The notes under the pieces are model-generated. The model saw only the letters and a list, made by a program, of their open reading frames with translations. It made no database searches and had not been told where the DNA came from. Shown in pieces: positions 1 through 7,613 of a DNA stretch of 37,718 nucleotides. The stretch comes from Burkholderiaceae bacterium. GTDB lineage: Bacteria; Pseudomonadota; Gammaproteobacteria; Burkholderiales; Burkholderiaceae_C. The position numbers and the translations under genes were made by a program. Where the stretch lies: assembly GCA_905339355.1 (NCBI GenBank), contig CAJPFZ010000465.1:1-37718 (forward strand). Direction: 5' to 3'. The stretch's first letter is position 1; each line of letters begins with the position of its first letter.

Positions 1-408
1 GTGGCGAGCCCGGCGCTGATCGCGCCGCACCGCACGCTCAAGCCCGCTTCGCTCAAGCGCCACGTGCTGCTGCAGCAGAGCACGCGACCCTATGCGTGGC
101 GGCACTGGTTCGCCTCGCTCGGCATGGAGGTCGACAACGACATGGTCGGCCCGCGCCTCGAGCTGTTCTCGATGCTCACCGAGGCAGCGATCCAGGGCCT
201 GGGCGTGGCGCTGATCCCGCGCTTCCTGATCGAAGACGAACTGGCCGGCGGGCGTCTGGCGGAGGTGGTGCCGCACCCTTATCTCAGCGACCGGTCGTAC
301 TACCTGCTCTATCCCGAGCACAAGTCCGACAACCCGACGCTCGCGACCTTTCGCGGCTGGCTGATCGGCGAGGCGCGCCGCTACCGCGACGCGGCCGGCC
401 TCGCTTGA
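1..408 (+). CDS. LysR-type transcriptional regulator, C-terminal part (5' end outside window)
   Basis: The reading frame is open from the first base and ends in TGA at 406-408, so only the last ~135 residues are present. They match the second half of a LysR substrate-binding domain: a hinge-like segment followed by the stretch EAAIQGLGVALIPRFLIEDE, which is typical of GcvA-like LysR proteins, and then the closing strand/helix of the fold (YYLLYPEH ... FRGWL). The DNA-binding winged helix must lie upstream of the window. Such proteins bind a small effector and control a divergent or nearby operon; neither effector nor target can be deduced here. The gene converges on the next one, with 3 nt between the stop codons. 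Confidence 0.85.
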   Translation: MASPALIAPHRTLKPASLKRHVLLQQSTRPYAWRHWFASLGMEVDNDMVGPRLELFSMLTEAAIQGLGVALIPRFLIEDELAGGRLAEVVPHPYLSDRSYYLLYPEHKSDNPTLATFRGWLIGEARRYRDAAGLA

Positions 409-411
409 AAT

Positions 412-1422
412 TCAGCGCGGCGGCGCGAGCGGCTCGCCGCGCGCGCGTCGCGACAGCCACTCGAGCATGGCGGCGATGTCGCCGCGAGAGCCGGCCGAGC
501 TGGGCGGCGACACCGGGTGCAGCGCATCGCCACGCCACCGCGCGACGACGAAGGAGAAGCTGTAGTGGGGCTCCTGCCCCATGCGCAGGTCGCTGATGAG
601 CACCTGCTCCCCTTGCTGCGACAGTTTGAAGAAGCCGCGGCTGAACCAAGCGATGCGGCCCACCGGCGCGTGGCCCGCGAGCGCGTCATGCAACGCGCGG
701 CCGCGATCGAAACGATCGAAGCGAACCTGCGGCCCGCGATCGAGCAGCGAACGAAATCCTTCGAGATGGCCATCGGGCGTGACCGCCACGATCCGCCACA
801 GCACCGTGTTGAACGGCGTCGGCGTGACGAGCAGTGCCTGCACGGCGATGCCCTCGGCCGCCAGCGACGCACTTGCGAGCTGCGTCACGTGCTGCTGCGC
901 GGCCACGCTCCAGCCGAGGTACGCGGTGCTCAGCAGCAGGCCCGCGCGATTCCACGCCAAACCGCGCCCTTCGCGGCGCGAGAGTGCGGCAACGACGCCG
1001 CCCAGCAGCGGCAGCGCGTACAGCGGGTCGATGATGAAGATGCTGCCGAGCGCAAACGGCCGGTCGGTGAAGGGGCGCGCGAGCTGCGTGCCATAGACCG
1101 TCATCAGGTCCAGCAGCGGGTGCGTGACGAGCGCGAGCCACAGTGCCAGCCACCATCGCTTGAACAGCTGCGGCTCGCCATTGAGCCGCGCGGCCAGCCA
1201 CGCGATGGCGGGCGACACGAGCGTGAGCCAGAACAGGGCGTGGCTGTGGGCGCGGTGCAGCGTCATGTTGCTGACCGGGTCGCCGTGGTCGATGAACGAA
1301 TCGAGGTCGGGCAGCGTGCCGCACAGGCCGCCCCACAGCGCGGCCTTCCACACGGCGGTGCGCCGCCCCATCACGGCCACGCCGACGGCCGCGCCGAGAG
1401 CGATCTGTGAAACCGAATCCAT
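412..1422 (-). CDS. YdjM/DUF457-type membrane-bound metal-dependent hydrolase
   Basis: A 336-residue integral membrane protein of the YdjM (LexA-regulated, predicted metal-dependent hydrolase) family. Visible family motifs are PDLDS at ~38-42, HRAHSHALF at ~56-64, THPLLDLM at ~100-107 and a later FIIDPLYALPLL segment. These His/Asp clusters sit at the ends of hydrophobic helices and are the presumed metal ligands. The soluble C-terminal third, rich in beta-strand-like sequence, is longer than in E. coli YdjM. The frame stays open to 1728, but the upstream part is Arg/Cys-rich and unlike the family; the ATG at 1422 begins directly at the conserved N-terminus (MDSVSQIALG). Substrate is unknown for the whole family. 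Confidence 0.85.
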   Translation of the reverse strand: MDSVSQIALGAAVGVAVMGRRTAVWKAALWGGLCGTLPDLDSFIDHGDPVSNMTLHRAHSHALFWLTLVSPAIAWLAARLNGEPQLFKRWWLALWLALVTHPLLDLMTVYGTQLARPFTDRPFALGSIFIIDPLYALPLLGGVVAALSRREGRGLAWNRAGLLLSTAYLGWSVAAQQHVTQLASASLAAEGIAVQALLVTPTPFNTVLWRIVAVTPDGHLEGFRSLLDRGPQVRFDRFDRGRALHDALAGHAPVGRIAWFSRGFFKLSQQGEQVLISDLRMGQEPHYSFSFVVARWRGDALHPVSPPSSAGSRGDIAAMLEWLSRRARGEPLAPPR

Positions 1423-1730
1423 CGATATGTCGTTGAAGGACCGGTGGCGATTCTCGCCGCATGCAGATGCCCCGACGGCACGCCGGCGAAACACAAGACA
1501 CGCAGCGTTACCCGCGATCACGTTTTGCAGCCGGCAGATTTGCCGGTCGTGCGGAAAGAAGTTCCGTTGCGAACGGACACGTGCTCCCGGCTCCCTGCAA
1601 AGACACGCATAGGGTCGCGGGCATTGCGCTTGCCTACGAACACCTGACCGAGTGGACACGGGCCGTGCAGACCAGCGGGTTTGTATCGGTGGTTCTCTTG
1701 GCAAGACACAACCTTCTGAAGGACCCACGA
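1423..1730. other. Intergenic region between divergent genes
   Basis: This 308-base region holds the promoters of the divergent hydrolase and PEP-CTERM genes. I see a short inverted repeat, CCGGCA-GATT-TGCCGG, at 1531-1546. The only other clear signal is the Shine-Dalgarno GAAGGA at 1718-1723 for the downstream gene. No convincing sigma70 or sigma54 promoter stands out by eye, and the open frames crossing it look non-coding. Confidence 0.4.
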
Positions 1731-2543
1731 ATGAAACGAAGAATCCAGGCCCTCGCAGGCGCTGCTTTTCTGGCGATGGCGGGAAGCGCCGTGGCCGTGC
1801 CGGTGAACATCGGCGGCCTCAACCTGACCACGGGGCCGACCTTCGGCGTCGCCTCGGTCTACGAGAACGTGATCACCGGCACCGGGCAGACGCTGTCCGG
1901 ATTCGGTGAAGTCACGCAGATCAACGGCATGTCCCTGTCGGATCTGTGCGCAGGTTGCGAGCTGACCTATCGGTTCGGCGGCTACGAGGTCACCGACCTG
2001 AGCGCGACGAACGTCAGCTTCACGGGCGGCTGGGTCAACTTCTATCTGGGCTTCGGCGCCGACAACGACTTCAACCCGTTCACGAGCGGCAGCTCGGCAG
2101 CTGATCTGGCGGCGGCCACCAACGGCTCGCTGTTCCTGACGCTCGCAGGTCACGACATCGATGCAGCGGGCAACACCTTTGCCGGCACCGGCACCAACAT
2201 CGGTACGCCGTCCGCGGTGGGCTTCGGCGCAGGCCTGCTCGACGTGGACGACACCGGAGCGCTCAACGGCAACACTGCCGGCGCCGGTGCGCTGGCCAAT
2301 GGCTTCTTCGACACCAATGCGATCGCCGCTGCCTTCGGCGGCGCGGCCGACTTCCAGCTCGGTGCCTCGTTCAGCAGCGCGCTGGTGCCGCACCCGGGCG
2401 AGTGCCCGCAAGGCCCCGCGTGCATGGCCGGCAGCGTCGACATTCGCGGCACGGTCGCGGCGATTCCCGAGCCCGAAACCTATGCGCTGATGCTCGCTGG
2501 CCTCGGCGTCATCGGCTTCGTGGCGCGTCGCCGCAGGGCCTGA
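1731..2543 (+). CDS. PEP-CTERM sorting domain-containing secreted protein
   Basis: A 270-residue exported protein. It has an N-terminal signal peptide (MKRRIQALAGAAFLAMAGSA, cleavage near AVA-VPV) and ends with a canonical PEP-CTERM tail: IPEPETYALMLAGLGVIGF followed by a basic ARRRRA end. The mature part is Gly/Ala/Asn/Thr-rich and low in charge, as in other PEP-CTERM cargo, and contains two Cys pairs (CAGC and CPQGPAC). PEP-CTERM proteins are processed by an exosortase in the inner membrane and are linked to exopolysaccharide/biofilm production; no exosortase gene is in this window. Start chosen at the ATG preceded by GAAGGA (7 nt spacing). A strong terminator follows the gene, so it is probably monocistronic. 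Function of the mature domain is not recognised. Confidence 0.9.
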   Translation: MKRRIQALAGAAFLAMAGSAVAVPVNIGGLNLTTGPTFGVASVYENVITGTGQTLSGFGEVTQINGMSLSDLCAGCELTYRFGGYEVTDLSATNVSFTGGWVNFYLGFGADNDFNPFTSGSSAADLAAATNGSLFLTLAGHDIDAAGNTFAGTGTNIGTPSAVGFGAGLLDVDDTGALNGNTAGAGALANGFFDTNAIAAAFGGAADFQLGASFSSALVPHPGECPQGPACMAGSVDIRGTVAAIPEPETYALMLAGLGVIGFVARRRRA

Positions 2544-2580
2544 TCGGCAATGCACTGCGGCCCGTCAGGGCCGCGACGAA

Positions 2581-2614
2581 ACAGCCCGGAGATCTCCGGG
2601 CTGTTTTCTTTTCT
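2581..2614 (+). terminator. Rho-independent terminator of the PEP-CTERM gene
   Basis: A perfect self-complementary stem, ACAGCCCGGA (2581-2590) with TCCGGGCTGT (2595-2604), is followed by TTTTCTTTTCT. The T tract lies on the + side only. The end of the gspC-like gene converges from the other side. Confidence 0.9.
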
Positions 2615-2618
2615 GAAC

Positions 2619-3242
2619 TCAGGGAAAGCCGCGGCGCGCGCGCTCAATCGCGCGATCGAGCCCGGTGCTGCTCGGCGCCGGCGCGTCGACGGGGCGTGCG
2701 ATCACGTCGTGATGCCGTGCTGCCATGCCCTCGCCTGCCGCGTCGGCGCCATGGCGCATCGCGCGCAAAGGCCGCAGCCCCATCGATGCGCTGCCCGCCA
2801 GGACATCGGTTCGATCGAGCGTCACCCGCTCGACGCGGCCACCGCGCTGAAGCTCGACGTGGGTCGGCGCAATGCCCACCAGGCGCACGCCCGCGGCCAC
2901 CGCGTCGCCAACGCCGAAGCGCCGCGCCGCGCCGCCGTCGATCCGCATCACCGCCATGTCGCGTCCGCTGCGCGAACTCGAGCCGACCGCCAGCAGCACG
3001 AAGCCCGGTTCGGCCGTCGCGAGAGGCCCGGCCGCGGGCTTGGCGTCCCACACCGCTGGAGCGACCGCCGCCGGCACCGGCCCGGGGGCCGCCACCTCGG
3101 CCGGCGGTGATGAGCCACCGGCATCGCGCAGGGCCCACAGCAGCACCGCTGCTGCAGTTCCGCCGAGCAGCGTGCAAAGCGCCCAGCGCAGCGCCGGGTT
3201 CGACGCCGCGGCCTGCCGTGCGATCGCCGAGGGCGTGCCCAT
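2619..3242 (-). CDS. GspC-like (type II secretion system C/N) protein
   Basis: A 207-residue bitopic inner-membrane protein. A short cytoplasmic N-terminus is followed by one TM segment (~19-38), a Pro/Ala-rich periplasmic linker (~43-77) and a GspC homology-region-like domain at ~78-144: FVLLAVGSSS..., then DMAVMRIDGGAARRFGVGD, then the strand THVELQRGGRVERVTLDR. GspC connects the inner-membrane platform to the secretin in type II secretion. No PDZ domain is present and the C-terminal tail is Arg/Ala-rich. It starts 3 nt after the stop of the GH64 glucanase gene, so the two are almost certainly cotranscribed and possibly translationally coupled. It could be a stand-alone GspC paralogue dedicated to the upstream enzyme rather than the main T2SS subunit. 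That is inference; the rest of a gsp operon is not here. Confidence 0.72.
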   Translation of the reverse strand: MGTPSAIARQAAASNPALRWALCTLLGGTAAAVLLWALRDAGGSSPPAEVAAPGPVPAAVAPAVWDAKPAAGPLATAEPGFVLLAVGSSSRSGRDMAVMRIDGGAARRFGVGDAVAAGVRLVGIAPTHVELQRGGRVERVTLDRTDVLAGSASMGLRPLRAMRHGADAAGEGMAARHHDVIARPVDAPAPSSTGLDRAIERARRGFP

Positions 3243-3245
3243 CGC

Positions 3246-6200
3246 TCACCAGCCGATCGTGTACGTCACCGACACCGGCGAGCCGGTATGGATCGACGGG
3301 CTGTGCCCACCCACGTCGTCATAGGCGAAGCCGTAGGAGAGCGCGTTCAGGCTGTGCTCGTGGAAGAAGCGCGCGAAGTGGTTGGCCTGCTGCCCCGCCG
3401 GATAGAACAGATTGGGGTTCCACCAGTCGGCAAACGGACGCAGCGCGACGCGGCGGTTGAGCGCCGCGCAGACCTGCGCCTGCAGCTGCAGCTGCTTGCC
3501 CACGTCGGAGGCACCGGTCGGGTCGTCGAGCAGCCCGTTGCCGAGCATCGCCATCGAGGTCGTGGGCTTGCCGTTGATGTAGTAGGTGCCGGTGCCGTCG
3601 GTGAAGCGGAACTTTCCGCCCACCACGCGGCCGGTGAACGGCGCCCATCCGTTGCGCAGGTCGATCACGAGGTCTTCGTTGGCGTACTTGTTCCACACCT
3701 CGGTGATGTAGTCGTCGAGGTAGGTGGCGTTCTCGCCCTCGCCCTGGAAGCTCGCATGAGCCGGCGCCATGATCCGGTACGGCGCGTACGGCGCCTGCGC
3801 GAGGCCATGGAACGGCGCCGGCGTCTCGGCGATGAAGCGGGCGAACAACTCATCGCGGGTTTCCGTCAGCGATTCGCCCACGGTCTGCTTGAAGCCGTCG
3901 AGGCCAGTGACCGACAGCTTCAGCGGGAAGCCGAACTGGTCGACCCGCGTCGTGTTGATGAAGATGCCCTGCGGATGGCTGCCCGGCGGCAGGATCGCGA
4001 ACTCGCCGAAATCGAAGACGACGTCGATGTTCGGGTCGGTCGGGTTCTCGATGTTCGCGCCGGCGTAGGCGATTCGGCCGTTGACGTCGGTGTTGACCCA
4101 GATGTACATGGGGCTGCCCAGGCTCATCAGCAGACGGGCGGAGTTGATCGGCGGGATCGTCACCGAGCGCAGCTGCTCGAGCGTGAAGAAGTAGTTGGTG
4201 TACGGCAGGCCGTTCTTGGTCAGCGCGCCGTTGTCCGACAGGCTCATCGGCACGAGGTTGCCGCCCGCATCGACATGCACGAAGTTCCCGGTCGTCCAGT
4301 CCTTGCCGATGATGGCCCAGTAGACCTGCTGGTCGCTGAAGCGCCCGCGCGTGCCGTTGACGATGTTGAAGGTCGTCCTGCCGTTCCAGGCTTCGCCCGC
4401 GTCCGAACTCGTGAGCACGTAGGTTGCGCTGGACACGCTGGAGGTCGTCATGCCGTTCTTCAGCGCAATCGCCCTCACCGTAGTGGTTCCGGCGCCGAGG
4501 TGGATCGGCCCGATGTAGGCGGGCGAATCCGCCGTCGGCGTGGAGCCGTCGGTGGTGTAGCGCAGCGACGCGCCCACCGTGTCGCTCAGCAGGTTGACGC
4601 TGATGCGGTGCGCGTAGGTCCCCGCCTCGTGCGAGAACGCCGGCGCCGCGACCTGGCCGCCCACGCTGCGCACGACATAGGTGGCGCTCGCGAGCGCCGA
4701 CTCGCGCCCGTCGCTGGCGACGCAGATCGCGTTCACCGTCGCTGCGCTGCTCACATGGATCGGCGTGCCGTAGGCCGGCGACAAGGCGTTGGGCGCCGAG
4801 CCGTCGATGGTGAAGCGCGCCACCGCGCCGGGCTGCGAGCAGGCGAGCGTCACGTCGACCGCGCTGTCGAAGCTGCCGCCGGCCGGCGAGTACGTCGGCT
4901 TGGCCACTCCCGTGTCGCCGTTGCCCATGGTGTAGCTGAAACCTGCGCTGTCGTGCTGTTCGCCCGACGCGATGCCATAGGTGAACGAATAGGCGATCAC
5001 GGCCCCTGAACGCACTGGGTTGATGACCGTCTCGAAGCGTCCGAGGGTGCTGTTGAAGCTCATCTGCGGATTGATCTGCTCGCCGGTGCCGACCTTGTAG
5101 TGCAGGATCACGAAGCTCATCGCGGTCGCCGGCTTGAACCAGACGGTGGCGGTGCTGCCCATCTCCGACACCCCCTGCACGAAGCCGCCGGGCGTCTGCG
5201 TGATCGTGAAGACGGCGCTCGCGATGCCCGAGTCGCTCATGCCTGCCTTCGTGGCATACGCCTTGAGCGTGGCGCTCGCGCTGACGCTGACCGGTGCCGA
5301 GTACACGGTGGACCCTGCATGCGGATCGCTGCCGTCGGTGGTGTAGCGGATCGTGGCGTCCGGCGTGGCGCTCGCGAGCGCCACCGTCTGCGCCGTGCCG
5401 AAGCTGCCGCCGGGAGGCGAGAAGCTGGGCGTGGCAACGCTGCCGCCACCTCCACCCCCACCACCGCCGCCACCGCCCACCGTGTAGCTGAACACGGACG
5501 AGTCGGCTGCGCCGCTGGCGGCGGAGAAGTAGGTGAACGAATAGGCGACGATGGCGCCGGCGGCGGCCGGGAAGCGGTGTTCATGCCGGCCCGACGCGCT
5601 GTTGTAGTTCATGCGCACGTTCTGCTGGCCCGCGCCCGCATTGAAATGCAAGTCGACCCACGCGATGTTCGTGCCGCCGCTGAACCAAAGGGTCGTGTCG
5701 GCGCCCGAAGATTCTCCGCCATGGCTGAACGCGCCGCCGGTCGAGCCGATCTGGTAGCTCTCGCTGCGCACCCCCGAGTCGGCGAGTCCGCTTGCGCTCG
5801 CATAAGCCTTCAGCGTGGCGCTCGCCGACACCGCGATCGGCGAGCCGGAGTACACCGGCGAACCCGCACCCGGCTCGCTGCCGTTGGTCGTGTACCGGAT
5901 GGTCGCGCCTGGGGTGGCGCTGGCCAGCGTCACGCTCTGCGCCTGGGCGTAGGTCCCGCCCGGGGGCGAGAACGTCGGCGCCGCCGCTGCGCCGTCGCAG
6001 CAGGTGCCGGCAAGCACGATCGTCTGCAGCGGCGAATCGACCGCGCCGCTGCCCGTGTCGTAGGTGAAGCTCGTGTCGATGCGCTGGCCCGCGACACCCG
6101 CGAAGCTGGTCTCGAAACGGGCCGCGGCGCCGTTGTAGTTCATGCGAACGTTCTGCTGCGCGCCGCCATCGACGCGGTAGTGCGCATCGACCCAGGAGCC

Positions 6201-6359
6201 GCCGGCGTTCGGCTTGAACCACAGTGTGGCACTGCTGCCGTTGAGTTCGGCGCCGGCCGTATAGTCCGCCGCCCACGCCGTGGGGGCGGCGGCCGATAGA
6301 AAGAGCGCCAGTGCCGCCCAGATCAAGGCGCCGAGAGTGCGCCATGGGTTTGCAAACAT
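3246..6359 (-). CDS. Secreted multimodular beta-1,3-glucanase (GH64) with CBM56-like and CHB_HEX_C-like repeats
   Basis: A 1037-residue exported enzyme with a signal peptide at 1-31. Modules alternate: CBM56-like beta-1,3-glucan-binding domains at ~33-117, ~207-294 and ~394-478 (each with WF-KP or similar, a W-V-D-xHY/HF strand, QxNxxMxxN and FTY), and chitobiase/beta-hexosaminidase C-terminal-like domains at ~127-203, ~310-387, ~487-562 and ~571-648 (P-x-F/Y-SPxGG ... RYTTDGSxP). A run of 12 glycines (~295-306) joins module pairs. The last ~375 residues form a GH64 (laminaripentaose-producing glucanase) domain. E786 in FDFGEFA and D807 in TTRVDQFG are candidate catalytic residues by analogy with the Glu/Asp pair of the Streptomyces enzyme. 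The start has AGGAGA at the right distance. It probably degrades fungal, oomycete or algal beta-1,3-glucan. LacI-type operators lie upstream. Confidence 0.9.
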   Translation of the reverse strand: MFANPWRTLGALIWAALALFLSAAAPTAWAADYTAGAELNGSSATLWFKPNAGGSWVDAHYRVDGGAQQNVRMNYNGAAARFETSFAGVAGQRIDTSFTYDTGSGAVDSPLQTIVLAGTCCDGAAAAPTFSPPGGTYAQAQSVTLASATPGATIRYTTNGSEPGAGSPVYSGSPIAVSASATLKAYASASGLADSGVRSESYQIGSTGGAFSHGGESSGADTTLWFSGGTNIAWVDLHFNAGAGQQNVRMNYNSASGRHEHRFPAAAGAIVAYSFTYFSAASGAADSSVFSYTVGGGGGGGGGGGGSVATPSFSPPGGSFGTAQTVALASATPDATIRYTTDGSDPHAGSTVYSAPVSVSASATLKAYATKAGMSDSGIASAVFTITQTPGGFVQGVSEMGSTATVWFKPATAMSFVILHYKVGTGEQINPQMSFNSTLGRFETVINPVRSGAVIAYSFTYGIASGEQHDSAGFSYTMGNGDTGVAKPTYSPAGGSFDSAVDVTLACSQPGAVARFTIDGSAPNALSPAYGTPIHVSSAATVNAICVASDGRESALASATYVVRSVGGQVAAPAFSHEAGTYAHRISVNLLSDTVGASLRYTTDGSTPTADSPAYIGPIHLGAGTTTVRAIALKNGMTTSSVSSATYVLTSSDAGEAWNGRTTFNIVNGTRGRFSDQQVYWAIIGKDWTTGNFVHVDAGGNLVPMSLSDNGALTKNGLPYTNYFFTLEQLRSVTIPPINSARLLMSLGSPMYIWVNTDVNGRIAYAGANIENPTDPNIDVVFDFGEFAILPPGSHPQGIFINTTRVDQFGFPLKLSVTGLDGFKQTVGESLTETRDELFARFIAETPAPFHGLAQAPYAPYRIMAPAHASFQGEGENATYLDDYITEVWNKYANEDLVIDLRNGWAPFTGRVVGGKFRFTDGTGTYYINGKPTTSMAMLGNGLLDDPTGASDVGKQLQLQAQVCAALNRRVALRPFADWWNPNLFYPAGQQANHFARFFHEHSLNALSYGFAYDDVGGHSPSIHTGSPVSVTYTIGW
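5442..5477 (-). repeat. Polyglycine-coding GGN repeat
   Basis: Twelve consecutive glycine codons (a mix of GGC, GGT, GGG and GGA) encode a flexible linker in the GH64 protein, between its second CBM56-like module and the following CHB_HEX_C-like module. Mixed codons make this less slippage-prone than a pure repeat. Confidence 0.85.
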
Positions 6360-6400
6360 GCTTGTCTCCTGATTCGAACTCCCGACGAACCGCGTGCGCT

Positions 6401-6414
6401 TGAAAGCGCTTTCT
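6401..6414 (-). promoter_or_regulatory. LacI/GalR-family-type operator, downstream copy
   Basis: TGAAAGCGCTTTCT has a 12-bp perfect palindrome core (GAAAGCGCTTTC) with the central CG typical of LacI/GalR-family operators, which includes the cre-like consensus. It lies just downstream of the predicted transcription start of the GH64 gene, a position suited to repression. Confidence 0.65.
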
Positions 6415-6424
6415 CAGGGGCGCG

Positions 6425-6453
6425 ATATTAAGGAGCAATCACCAGGCTTGAAA
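6425..6453 (-). promoter_or_regulatory. Candidate sigma70 promoter of the GH64-gspC-like operon
   Basis: On the minus strand a -10 element TAATAT (6425-6430) lies 17 nt from a weak -35 TTTCAA (6448-6453). The -35 overlaps the upstream operator. Transcription would start near 6418. The weak -35 makes this a tentative assignment. Confidence 0.45.
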
Positions 6454-6462
6454 GCGTTTTCT
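6449..6462 (-). promoter_or_regulatory. LacI/GalR-family-type operator, upstream copy
   Basis: TGAAAGCGTTTTCT differs from the downstream copy at one position (GCG-T versus GCG-C). It is 48 bp away centre to centre and overlaps the candidate -35. Two matching sites in one promoter make chance unlikely. Confidence 0.62.
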
Positions 6463-6749
6463 TGACGTATGCGGGTTCACCCCGATCGAGTCGTCGGACC
6501 TCGGCCCGCGCCAAGCCGCTTCCCTGGATTGAGATACGACAACACATTGACTCGCGTCAGATCACCATGCCTGCGGCTCGTTGAAGAAACTACACAAGCG
6601 TGTCCGCCCTCTTCTTTCGAGAAGAGTTCGACATTTATTGAGTAACGTGCGGAACAAGCGCAACGGTGTGTAGTCGGAACGGGCCATGCGCGCGTTGGCT
6701 TTACCGGTCACGCGCGAATCGTTGTCGCTTTTTCACTGCAGTTCCCTCG

Positions 6750-7613
6750 ATGTTCAAGAACGCCTTCTTCGCCGCCCTGCTGCTTAGCCTGTGCTCCATA
6801 GCCTGGAGTGACGTTTCGATGGGCTCCGCTCACGCGCTGGTGGTCGACGAAGAAACCGGCGAGGTGTTGCTCGAGAAGGACGCCAGCACCGCCGCGCCGA
6901 TCGCGTCGATGACGAAGCTGATGACCGCGATGGTCGTGCTCGACGCGCGCCTCGCGCCCGACCAGACCATCACCATCGACGTGGCCGACCTGGACCGGCT
7001 GAAAAACACCCAGTCGGGCGTTCCCGTGGGGTCGAGCTTCAAGCGCCGCACGCTGATCGAACTCGCGCTGATGTCTTCGGACAATCGCGCAGCAGCCGCC
7101 CTTGCCCGCACCTACACCGGCGGCCACGCCGGCTTCCTTGCCGCCACGCGCCGCAAGATCGAAGCGCTGGGACTCGAGGACACCGTGCTCGTCGAGCCCA
7201 CCGGCCTGTCGCCGAACAATCGCGCGACGGCGCATGACCTCGCGAAGATCCTGAAGGCGGCATCCGCCTACCCGGAGATCGTCGCGGCGACCAGCCAGTC
7301 GAGCAACCGCATCCGCGTCAACGGCAAGTCGCGTCTGTTTCGCAACACGAACCGCCTGGTCGGGATGCCCGGCTGGGACATCAGCGTATCCAAGACCGGC
7401 TTCACACGCGAAGCCGGCCGCTGCGTGACGATGCGCATCGAAGCCGCCGGCCGCAAGCTGCTGGTGGTGCTGATGGGCGCGGTGGCGGGTTCGGAGCGCG
7501 TTCTCGACGCCTACAACGTCCAGCGCCTGGTCGGCGTCGATCTGCCGATGGCCGCGCCCGCGACGAAGGCACCGAAGCCTCGCGCGAAGCGCGTCACGTA
7601 CCGGCGCCGCTGA
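6750..7613 (+). CDS. pbpG: D-alanyl-D-alanine endopeptidase (PBP7/PbpG-like, peptidase S11)
   Basis: A 287-residue penicillin-binding protein of peptidase family S11, exported by a signal peptide (~1-20, ending AWS-D). All three serine-acyl-enzyme motifs are present: SMTK at 53-56 (nucleophile Ser53, Lys56), SDN at 110-112 and KTG at 215-217. The size and lack of a long C-terminal amphipathic domain fit PBP7-type endopeptidases, which cut D-Ala-meso-DAP cross-links in murein, better than PBP5-type carboxypeptidases. The tail is unusually basic (PKPRAKRVTYRRR), perhaps for binding the membrane or murein. The open frame extends upstream to 6666, but the ATG at 6750 begins exactly at the signal peptide. 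It overlaps the convergent histidine-kinase gene by 20 nt. Confidence 0.9.
   Translation: MFKNAFFAALLLSLCSIAWSDVSMGSAHALVVDEETGEVLLEKDASTAAPIASMTKLMTAMVVLDARLAPDQTITIDVADLDRLKNTQSGVPVGSSFKRRTLIELALMSSDNRAAAALARTYTGGHAGFLAATRRKIEALGLEDTVLVEPTGLSPNNRATAHDLAKILKAASAYPEIVAATSQSSNRIRVNGKSRLFRNTNRLVGMPGWDISVSKTGFTREAGRCVTMRIEAAGRKLLVVLMGAVAGSERVLDAYNVQRLVGVDLPMAAPATKAPKPRAKRVTYRRR

Larger units (their letters stand above)
6360..6749. other. Divergent intergenic region, GH64 gene / PBP7-like gene
   Basis: This 390-base region is visibly more AT-rich than the flanking genes. Its left part (6365-6462) holds the Shine-Dalgarno, promoter and two operators of the GH64 gene, listed separately. The right part (about 6470-6749) contains no gene I can support and no clear promoter by eye for the + strand gene. 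Confidence 0.5.

Noticed and set aside
1531-1546. CCGGCA-GATT-TGCCGG inverted repeat considered as a sigma54 promoter
   Set aside because: GG and GC are 7 nt apart, not the 10 nt required for -24/-12 elements; too short to call an operator with confidence.
3288-5009. A 573-codon + strand frame antisense to the glucanase gene
   Set aside because: Arg/Val/Ala/Asp-rich with no fold motifs, while the minus strand has repeats and a GH64 domain.
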